From: UTCHB3 sp008363265
Lineage (GTDB): Bacteria; Bacteroidota; Ignavibacteria; Ignavibacteriales; Ignavibacteriaceae
Direction: 5' to 3'
Assembly (NCBI GenBank): GCA_045863055.1
Contig: BTUW01000006.1
Location: 62,001 to 126,000 of the forward strand
DNA: 64,000 nt
Position numbers and translations under genes: made by a program. This document shows positions 16,909-24,500 of the stretch, in pieces (the first letter of the stretch is position 1; each line of letters begins with the position of its first letter). Under the pieces are notes generated by a model. It had not been told where the DNA came from. It was given only the letters and a program-made list of their open reading frames with translations, and did no database searches.

Positions 16909-17364
16909 ATGTTGAACCCGGGAGATAACGCCCCTTATTTTGAACTGCACGATCAGGATGGAAATCTTGTAAAATTGACTGATTTTGCGGGAAAGAACCT
17001 GGTTCTTTATTTCTATCCAAAGGATGATACCAGCGGCTGCACCAAAGAGGCTTGCAGTTTCAGGGATGAACTTCCTTCTTTTGAGGGAGTTAATGCCGCG
17101 GTAGTCGGCGTAAGTCCTGATCCGGTAAAATCGCACAGGAAGTTCGTTGACAAGTACTCACTCAATTTCACTCTCCTCAGTGACGAGAGTAAAACGATGC
17201 TTGAGGCTTACGGAGTCTGGAAAGAGAAAAGCATGTACGGAAAGAAATACATGGGAGTGGAAAGAACCACTTATGTGATCGACCCCACCGGAAAGATCAA
17301 GATAGTCTTTAACAAAGTCAAAGTTGAAGGCCACACCGAAGAAGTAAAGAAAGCTTTGAGTTGA
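16909..17364 (+). CDS. bcp: Thioredoxin-dependent peroxiredoxin, Bcp/PrxQ type
   Basis: 151 residues. The peroxidatic Cys44 and resolving Cys49 lie in 'DDTSGCTKEACSFRD', the atypical two-cysteine PrxQ arrangement with a five-residue spacing. The N-terminal 'GDNAPYFELHDQDG' and the C-terminal 'ERTTYVIDPTGKI' are also typical. It reduces hydrogen and organic peroxides in the cytoplasm. Start ATG 16909 has TTGGAGAT about seven bases upstream. It sits inside the pterin cluster, six bases before the PTPS gene. Tetrahydropterins auto-oxidise and release peroxide, which offers a plausible but unproven reason for the placement. Confidence 0.92.
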   Translation: MLNPGDNAPYFELHDQDGNLVKLTDFAGKNLVLYFYPKDDTSGCTKEACSFRDELPSFEGVNAAVVGVSPDPVKSHRKFVDKYSLNFTLLSDESKTMLEAYGVWKEKSMYGKKYMGVERTTYVIDPTGKIKIVFNKVKVEGHTEEVKKALS

Positions 17365-17369
17365 TATCG

Positions 17370-17786
17370 ATGGGACGCAAGATATTTGTTTCCCGGAGGG
17401 AGGTATTCTCTTCCGCGCACAGATTGTATAATCCCGCCTTCAGCGATGAAGAGAATGAGAGGATCTACGACAAGTGCAATAACTACCACGGGCATGGGCA
17501 CAATTACGTTCTCGAAGTGGTGGTTGAAGGGGAGGTGAATGAGGCCACCGGCTATGTGATCGACCTGAAACAGCTCAAAAAGATCATCATCGACAATGTG
17601 ATCAGAAAAGTTGATCACAAACATCTGAACCTTGACGTTGACTTTATGAAAGATGTGATACCCACTGCTGAGAACATCGCGATTAAAATATGGGACCAGC
17701 TTGTGGGCAAGATCCCGCACGGACGGCTCTATAAGATCAAGCTGTACGAGACTGAGAATAACTATGTTGAATATTTTGGAGATTAG
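17370..17786 (+). CDS. 6-Pyruvoyltetrahydropterin synthase (eukaryote-like PTPS)
   Basis: 138 residues. Zinc ligands His17, His42 and His44 (HGHGHNY) and the catalytic set Cys36, Asp82, His83 and Glu127 align with rat PTPS Cys42/Asp88/His89/Glu133 at a constant offset of six, with 'DHKHLNLDV', 'PTAENIAIKIWD' and 'YKIKLYETENN' closely resembling the animal enzyme. PTPS turns dihydroneopterin triphosphate into 6-pyruvoyl-tetrahydropterin, the middle step of BH4 synthesis. QueD (queuosine pathway) is the main alternative, but no queC/queE/queF is near and folE follows directly. A TTG at 17361 would overlap the bcp stop; ATG 17370 fits the family N-terminus better. Confidence 0.85.
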   Translation: MGRKIFVSRREVFSSAHRLYNPAFSDEENERIYDKCNNYHGHGHNYVLEVVVEGEVNEATGYVIDLKQLKKIIIDNVIRKVDHKHLNLDVDFMKDVIPTAENIAIKIWDQLVGKIPHGRLYKIKLYETENNYVEYFGD

Positions 17787-17788
17787 AA

Positions 17789-18364
17789 TTGGATCTGGAA
17801 AAGGTACAGGGTCTTGTTGAGACCATACTGAACGAAATTGGTGAGAATCCGTCAAGAGAAGGCTTGCTGAAAACCCCGAAAAGAGTTGCCAGGGCTTACG
17901 AATATCTTACATCAGGATATCATAAGGATATCCACAAAGTGCTTAATGATGCCATCTTCACTGAAGATTACGATGAGATGGTACTCGTAAAAGATATCGA
18001 TTTTTACAGCATGTGCGAACATCACATGCTCCCTTTCTTCGGTAAGGTTCATATTGCTTACATCCCCGACGGCAAGATCGTTGGATTAAGCAAACTTCCG
18101 AGAATCGTTGACGTGTTCGCCAGGAGGCTTCAGGTGCAGGAGAGAATGACCAAAGAGATCGCCGAAACGATAAGCGAATACCTTAAACCCAAGGGGGTCG
18201 CCGTGGTTTCCGAGGCTTATCACATGTGCATGATGATGCGCGGAGTGGAGAAGCAGAATTCATCAACAACATCTTCTTCGATGCTGGGAGTTTTCAAGGA
18301 CGATCCGAAGACCAGACTCGAGTTTCTGAGTCTTATCAGACCCGGCAGCAGGTCGGTGTTATGA
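17789..18364 (+). CDS. folE: GTP cyclohydrolase I (FolE type)
   Basis: 191 residues. It forms 7,8-dihydroneopterin triphosphate from GTP, the entry step for both folate and BH4. Zinc ligands are Cys76 and His79 (SMCEHHMLPF) and Cys147 (AYHMCMMMRG); the 71-residue spacing equals that of the E. coli enzyme (Cys110/Cys181). 'GLSKLPRIVDVFARRLQVQERMT' is the substrate-binding segment. The start is TTG 17789, two bases after the PTPS stop, with GGAG at 17778-17781. The gene overlaps the downstream reductase by four bases (ATGA), so the three pterin genes are translationally coupled. Confidence 0.95.
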   Translation: MDLEKVQGLVETILNEIGENPSREGLLKTPKRVARAYEYLTSGYHKDIHKVLNDAIFTEDYDEMVLVKDIDFYSMCEHHMLPFFGKVHIAYIPDGKIVGLSKLPRIVDVFARRLQVQERMTKEIAETISEYLKPKGVAVVSEAYHMCMMMRGVEKQNSSTTSSSMLGVFKDDPKTRLEFLSLIRPGSRSVL

Positions 18365-19056
18365 AAACGATCTGGATATCAGGTGCCAGTACGGGCATAG
18401 GGAAGGCGATAACTTTCGAGGCTCTTTCCAGGGGCTTCAGAGTTGTAGCGACTTCGCGTAATCCTGAAAATCTTGCCGGACTTTCCAGGGTGGCCGGTGA
18501 GTGGGATCTGGTAACCGCGGTATGTGACGTTTCTGAAATCGAAAGTGTACGTTCATTTTTTTCCGGTACTTTAGAGAATGAGGCACCTGATATCCTGATC
18601 AACTGTGCGGGGGTAACCACGTTCAAAGATGCTGCAATCACCCCCATTGAAGAGGTTGACGCCATTATAAGAACCAATCTTCTTGGGTCTGTTTATGCCA
18701 TCCAAACGATTCTTCCTTCCATGATTTCCCGCAAAAGCGGTACAATTGTAAACATCAATTCTGTTGCAGCACTCGACCGTTTGAAGGCGAGCAGCATATA
18801 TTCCGCATCAAAGGCGGGCCTTCTGCAGTACAGCCGTGTCCTGCGTGAGGAGGTGCGTGAGCACAATATTAAAGTGATTGATATCCTTCCCGGGGCAACC
18901 GAGACCCCGATCTGGCACGAGAAAGTAAGGGCCAAATACTCCGAGAAGATGATGCAGCCCGCTGACCTTGCCCGCCATATTATAAATTTCGTTTCCGATG
19001 AAACCAATCTGGTACAGGAGGAAGTGGTTTTCAGACCGGTGACCGGCAACCTCTGA
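18361..19056 (+). CDS. Short-chain dehydrogenase/reductase, candidate sepiapterin reductase
   Basis: 231 residues, Rossmann fold. The cofactor motif is SGASTGIG (residues 7-14) with Arg33 just after beta-2 (ATSRNP), which favours NADP(H). The NCAG motif is at 81-84 and the catalytic Ser134, Tyr147 and Lys151 (YSASK) are all present. By sequence it is a generic SDR. Its ATGA overlap with folE and the upstream PTPS and phenylalanine hydroxylase suggest it carries out the last reduction of 6-pyruvoyl-tetrahydropterin to tetrahydrobiopterin. Chlorobium tepidum, a relative, has a characterised sepiapterin reductase that makes L-threo-BH4. Another pterin or carbonyl substrate remains possible. Confidence 0.8.
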   Translation: MKTIWISGASTGIGKAITFEALSRGFRVVATSRNPENLAGLSRVAGEWDLVTAVCDVSEIESVRSFFSGTLENEAPDILINCAGVTTFKDAAITPIEEVDAIIRTNLLGSVYAIQTILPSMISRKSGTIVNINSVAALDRLKASSIYSASKAGLLQYSRVLREEVREHNIKVIDILPGATETPIWHEKVRAKYSEKMMQPADLARHIINFVSDETNLVQEEVVFRPVTGNL

Positions 19057-19112
19057 TCAAAGATTGTCGCAGGTCACATAAAATTCTATCTTGCCGTAAG
19101 CCGTTATTTCAT

Positions 19113-19143
19113 TTTGCTAAAATCTAAACTAATAGTAATTTTG
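19113..19143 (+). promoter_or_regulatory. Bacteroidota-type promoter of the sugar transferase-wzi genes
   Basis: TTTG (19113-19116), 19 bases, then TAATTTTG (19136-19143): an exact match to the TTTG-N19-TAnnTTTG consensus. The expected transcription start is near 19150, about 40 bases before the TTG start at 19188. Confidence 0.7.
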
Positions 19144-19187
19144 AAAGTTAGATTTTTTGGTAATTAACGGAGATCAAAGAAGCCGAA

Positions 19188-19814
19188 TTGCAGAATACCT
19201 TACGGAGTAGCTGGCACGGTGAAGATATCAACAATCTTATGGGAAGAAACGGAAGTTTTATAAAAAGGCTCACTGATATTATCCTGAGTTGTCTGGCCCT
19301 TATCCTGTCGTCACCGGTACTACTTATTGCAGTAATAGCGATCAAGCTTGATTCGAAAGGAAAGGCGTTCTTTATTCAGGAGCGAACCGGTCTCGGTGGT
19401 AAACCATTTAAAATGATCAAGCTCAGAGGCATGGTCGAAGGTGCCGAACAGATGGGCCCTGACTTTACTCAGAAAGATGATCCCCGCCTGACCAGGGTAG
19501 GGAAGGTCTTGCGCCGTACTTCAATTGATGAGATTCCACAAGCGATCAACGTCCTCTTGGGCGATATGAGCATTGTTGGACCACGTCCTGAACTTACAAA
19601 GATCACTGATCAGTTCTCCGCTGAGCAGAAACAGGTATTCAATTTTAAGCCCGGTATCACCGGTATCTCCCAGATCAACGGGCGGCAGTCGCTCACTCCG
19701 GAGGAGAGAGTGATAATGGAAATAGACTACTACAGTAAAGCCAATTTCTGGACCGATCTCCAGATCATTCTCCGCACTCCAAAGGTGGTTATCACCAACG
19801 AAGGAAATATCTGA
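19188..19814 (+). CDS. Bacterial sugar transferase (polyprenyl-phosphate glycosyl-1-phosphate transferase)
   Basis: 208 residues, the monotopic PGT core only. 'IKRLTDIILSCLALILSSPVLLIAVIAIKLDSKGKAFFIQER' is the reentrant membrane helix region and is followed by the catalytic Asp-Glu-type segment 'RRTSIDEIPQAINVLLGDMSIVGPRPEL' and 'KPGITGISQINGRQSL'. Such enzymes move a sugar-1-phosphate onto undecaprenyl phosphate to begin exopolysaccharide, capsule or O-antigen repeat synthesis. The family's FRSM is LRGM here. The start is TTG 19188; ATG 19239 is a shorter option that keeps the whole conserved core. The capsule-assembly gene follows two bases later, fitting a role in surface polysaccharide. 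Confidence 0.9.
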   Translation: MQNTLRSSWHGEDINNLMGRNGSFIKRLTDIILSCLALILSSPVLLIAVIAIKLDSKGKAFFIQERTGLGGKPFKMIKLRGMVEGAEQMGPDFTQKDDPRLTRVGKVLRRTSIDEIPQAINVLLGDMSIVGPRPELTKITDQFSAEQKQVFNFKPGITGISQINGRQSLTPEERVIMEIDYYSKANFWTDLQIILRTPKVVITNEGNI

Positions 19815-19816
19815 GA

Positions 19817-21457
19817 TTGAAAAAGGTTCTCCTTGTAGCCTTTCTCTTTCCATTCGTTCTTTTCGCTCAACCCGAACCCGTCAATTCTGACCATCCTGTC
19901 TATTTTTTCTTGCGAAAGGCCTCAGTTGCTGGATTTCTCACCGGCTATGATGACGCGATCCTCCCGAAAAGCAGGAGTGAGATAAAACTCCATCTCGAAA
20001 AATTACGGGAGATACGGAAAGATATTCCGGCCTCATTGAGGGAAGAATTTGATCTTTTCTCTGAAATGTTTGAGGTTGATCCTGAAAAAAACAACGGACT
20101 CTCGACAGAACTTCTTCTGTCACGATCACCGGTACATCTCTTCAAATTTAAAGGTGATGGATTTGAAGCAACAATCGATCCCCTGTTCGACCTGAAATTT
20201 CACGGAACAAATGATGATCGATTCACAGAAAGATCGGGGTTCTATCTCCGTTACGGAGGATACGCCCGGTTTAACTACAGGGAATGGCTCTCGGCATACG
20301 TGATGGCCTGGAACGGCAACGCGTACGGCTCCCGTGCGATCAACGGACTCGATCCGGTTGTCGGACAAAAGTTCTCATTCAGGAAAACGGGCATAAATAA
20401 TTTCGACGGTACCGAGGGAGGCATTTTCATAGAGAAGGATATTTTCTCGGTTTCCATCGCTCGTAACCGTTTGCTCTGGGGCGAAAATTTTTATAACCGT
20501 GACAAGATATCTGCCTCTTCCCAGCTTTTCGACAGGCTCTCCTTTACGATCAAGACGGAATCTTTTAGTTACGATTACACCCACGCCTGGCTTGTTACCC
20601 CCCAGATAATTACTCCGGGTAATGTGATCACAGGCGATCTTAAAAGCAAGACATCAAAGTACACGGTGCAGAACAGGATTGCCTTCACCCTCTCCGGGAG
20701 GCTGCGGCTTTCGCTGTGGCAGGCGGTAATTTACGCGGGGAGATCCCCTGAACTTGGCTACCTGAATCCATTCCTTTTCTGGGAGTCGGCTCAGCGTTCA
20801 CTTGAAGATCTCGACAATTCATTTCTCGGTGTGGATGCCAGATACAGACCGGTTGACGGACTCGAATTTACAGCAAGCCTCCTTTTCGATGATATAAATT
20901 TCAAATACTGGACACCGGGTAATTTTCAGAGATTCAACAACAGGTTCGCTTTCAATGCCGGGTTGATCTATATTCCGTGGTTCGCGCCTTCCGTGGCGAT
21001 AAGTTCTTCATATTATTACGTCCGGCCCTACACTTTTTCTCATCCCGGCGCGGGGGAAGATCTTGCCTACCTGAACAACAGTTATCCGCTTGGTCTTGAT
21101 GTTAAACCCAACTCTGATATGGTGACTTTCAGGATCGATTGGCAGGTAGTGGCTCCCCTGAAACTTTCCTTCGACCTTAAACATTCGAGACACGGTGAAA
21201 ACATTTACGATGCCTCGGGGCAGCTGACCGGAAATCACGGTGGATCATTCTTTATCAGCACGAACGCTATTTCGAAAGAGGATGCTTACTTTCTCGCGGG
21301 TGAGTTTCAGAACACAACCTCAGCGGAAATTTCATTACACTTCACGTCAGGCGCGAACACTTTCATCAGATCAGGTTTTGTCATGAGAAAAACCAACTTC
21401 AACGATGTGTTCCCGGAAAACTACTTCTACCTTTCGCTCTCTTATCTCTACTTTTAG
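19817..21457 (+). CDS. Wzi-type capsule assembly outer-membrane protein
   Basis: 546 residues. A signal peptide spans about 1-18 (ending LFAQPE). An N-terminal helical part (30-90, with a repeated Lys/Glu/Arg pattern) precedes a long beta-barrel region of alternating strands with many Tyr/Phe/Trp. Segments 'DFYNRDKISASSQLFDRLSF'-like (around 220-235) and 'GYLNPFLFWESAQRSLEDLDN' near 310 recall Wzi-family porin-like proteins that bind capsular polysaccharide at the cell surface. The family match is by pattern and context with the preceding sugar transferase. The start is TTG 19817, two bases after that gene's stop. Confidence 0.7.
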   Translation: MKKVLLVAFLFPFVLFAQPEPVNSDHPVYFFLRKASVAGFLTGYDDAILPKSRSEIKLHLEKLREIRKDIPASLREEFDLFSEMFEVDPEKNNGLSTELLLSRSPVHLFKFKGDGFEATIDPLFDLKFHGTNDDRFTERSGFYLRYGGYARFNYREWLSAYVMAWNGNAYGSRAINGLDPVVGQKFSFRKTGINNFDGTEGGIFIEKDIFSVSIARNRLLWGENFYNRDKISASSQLFDRLSFTIKTESFSYDYTHAWLVTPQIITPGNVITGDLKSKTSKYTVQNRIAFTLSGRLRLSLWQAVIYAGRSPELGYLNPFLFWESAQRSLEDLDNSFLGVDARYRPVDGLEFTASLLFDDINFKYWTPGNFQRFNNRFAFNAGLIYIPWFAPSVAISSSYYYVRPYTFSHPGAGEDLAYLNNSYPLGLDVKPNSDMVTFRIDWQVVAPLKLSFDLKHSRHGENIYDASGQLTGNHGGSFFISTNAISKEDAYFLAGEFQNTTSAEISLHFTSGANTFIRSGFVMRKTNFNDVFPENYFYLSLSYLYF

Positions 21458-21485
21458 TTCTTTTGTACAATAATTTTTTCACTTG

Positions 21486-21514
21486 TTTAGCTATTTCCTT
21501 TATAGCTAAATTGG
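21486..21514. promoter_or_regulatory. Palindrome overlapping a candidate promoter before the C25 protein gene
   Basis: TTTAGCTAT (21486-21494) and ATAGCTAAA (21502-21510) form a perfect 9-bp inverted repeat with a 7-base centre. A TTG at 21483-21485 and TAAATTGG at 21507-21514 could be -33 and -7 elements of a promoter (spacing 21), so the palindrome would fill the spacer like an operator. No T run follows, so a terminator is less likely. Confidence 0.35.
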
Positions 21515-21547
21515 TGTTTAATTATCTTAAACAACGGTTGATCTTTT

Positions 21548-24500
21548 ATGCAGAAATTCCCCGGAATAGCACTGTTTTTCTTCCTAATCCTTGTCGTTCA
21601 GGTCCTGCCCCAGAAATATCAGATACTCGAGAAAACGAATGATCATATTGTAATAAAATTCGATCTTCGTGATTTCCCGTCAGTCAGGGACACTATGGTT
21701 AACGGACGGAAATTTTCATGGTTTCCCGGGGACGGGATGTACTTCATGGACCAGGGTGAGCCGGCAGTTCCCGAGTATTCGGTCTCTGCGGGTGTCAGTT
21801 ACAATTCGCAACCGCGTTTAACTGTTGTTGCCTCGGAAAGGGGAACTACCGAGAACAGATTTATTCTTCCCTTCACCGTTGTAGATTCTCTCGCGTTCGA
21901 ACCTGATCTTCTCTATTTTGAGAAGGATGTTTACAATTCTGACAGATATTTCCCTTCATCACTCGCAAGACTTGAGGGAAGGTACTCATTCCGTTTTTCA
22001 GATATCCAGCCACTTATTATTTCACCGTACCAGTATAATCCGGTAAGCAGGGAATTGGTAAGATACAACTCGATAACGGTGAAACTGGAGTACAATGTTC
22101 AGTACGGTGATGCTTTTATCGTACAGCCGGTTAACGATCCGGTAACGAGCGAATTTCTTGAGAGTACTGTGATCAACTTCGATCAGGCCAGGAACTGGAT
22201 CGGAGAAAAGAAATCACTTTCACCGGATAACCCTGCCGCGGATAACGTCTGGTATGATCCCAACAAGACCTGGTTAAAGATCTTCCTCAACAAGAGAAAT
22301 GTATACAAACTCACCTATGAAGAACTCGCGCAGGCAGGAATGCCCACGAACAGAATGATCCCGAAAAAGAAACTGCAGATTTTCAGCAGCAAAGGTGAGG
22401 TCCCTCTGGCCATATATGGCGGAAACGATTCGATCTTCACTACCGGCAGTTATATCATCTTTGTGGGCGACTCATTACCGGGATCACCAAATACTGCGAT
22501 GAACATCTACAACAAGTCCAACATATTCTGGTTCTCGTATGAGGCTGATACCAGCGGGCTGAGATATATCGACAGGGACGGAACCCGCACAAACACAACG
22601 GCCGGTTTGAATTATTCCCAAACCAAACTCAGATTCGAGGAAGACAATATCTACGAAAGACTCGGCTGGGCTCCGAACGGTAACCGCGACTATTGGTACT
22701 GGGCGAGGATAAATGCATTCCGGGGTGTTCCCCAACAGGGTTTCGCGCACCGGTTCAATGCCCTGCCCAACCTCGATCTGAATTTACCCTACCTGAGGGT
22801 AAGGGCCGAGATACATGGTATCACGACCACGGTGTATCCCTGTAATTACGTTCACAGCGTCAATCTCTACATCAACGATAAAAAACTGGCCAACGTGAAA
22901 TGGAACGGACAGGAAAAGATACTCTTCGATTCGACTTTTCATATTGTGAATGATTCGATAGTTATCGCCAGCGAGGGTAACCAGTTCAAAGTGGTAACCG
23001 ACGGGCAGATATGCCTCGATGAAAAGAATGACGAACTCCGTATCAACTGGTACGAACTCGAGTACTGGAGACAGCACAGAGTGGGTGGAGAATATTTCGT
23101 ATTTCAGAATCCGGTAGGGATCTCCGGACAGAGGACTTTCTGGGTTTACAACTGGACAGGGGACACCATGTATGTTTACCTGCCCGATCGTGCCGAGAGG
23201 ATAATTAAACCCTGGATGCTCAAAAATGCTCAGGGTGATGTACTGTTTCAGGATTCAGTAAGATCAGACGGTACTATCGACTATTTCTGCGTGGATGCAG
23301 ACTATGGCATCTCTGTTGACTCGATCAGGATCGATACTCCATCCAAGATCAGAACCGTCGAGAACGAGGCTGACTATATCATCATTTATCATCCAAAGTT
23401 TAAAAGCATTGCCGACCGGTTGGCCAATTTCAGACGGACGACCCCGATAACGCCTGAATCCGCCCCGTTAAGAGTCTATTCCGCAAATGTGCTGGAAATC
23501 TACGATGAATTTTCCGCAGGGTTGATGGACCCGATGGCGATCAAGAGCTTCATTAAATACGCATTTGAATCATTCAGGCGGCCTGCTCCGGTATTTGTCA
23601 CTTTGATCGGGGATATGAGTTTTGACTACCGAAAGATACTCCCCGACAGTCGGGAAAACTATATTCCATCGGTTCCTTTCCACTCGATCCAATATGGTGT
23701 TGCCGCCAGCGACAACCTTCTTGTTGCCGTAACCGGTGAAGACGTAACTCCTGATCTCGCGATATCCAGAATTTCAATTGAGACAGTTGAAGAGGGTAAC
23801 GTGATAATGAGCAAGGTTGAGAACTATCCCGGCGACAATTCGAAGAACTGGAAAGAGTCGGTTCTCCTGATGGCTTCCGGTGTCGACCAGGCTGATGAAC
23901 TGCAGTTCGGATTCAACAGGGAATCTATAAAACTTAAGAATAATTTTCTTGAACCTCAAGGCTTCAGGTCGATGCTTGTTTGCCGATATCCCAGCACTCC
24001 CGAGGAGGAACAGTATGCAGGTTCAACGCAGGACATCATCAACTATTTCAACAAGGGGACTGTATTCGCTAACTATTACGGACATGGCGGCGGCTACCAG
24101 TGGGATCTTGTTTTTACAAACAACCACATCTACCAGTTGAACAATGGTGACAGACTGCCGTTCGTAGCGAGCGTTACATGCTATACCGCTCATTTTGATA
24201 ATCAGGATGTATTCGGCGAACAATTCGTTAAAGTACCCGGCAAAGGCGCGATCGGATTCTTCGGCAGTTCAGGCCTCACACACTGGCAGATAGGTACATA
24301 TTACAACGGATTATTCTTCGATGAGCTCTTTAACTTAAAGAATTACGTTACCGGATTGGCCACCATGGCCGCAAAGGTAAGAACGCCTCCCGTGGGTTAT
24401 TATATCAACCAGATCGCTCTACTTACTTATCTGGGAGAGTCGGGTTTGAGGCTTGCAGTTCCTACAAAACCTGATTTCGCGATAGCCAACAGTGATATCG

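Noticed and set aside
17370..17786. QueD (queuosine) assignment
   Set aside because: Catalytic spacing and flanking sequence match PTPS, and no other queuosine gene is nearby.
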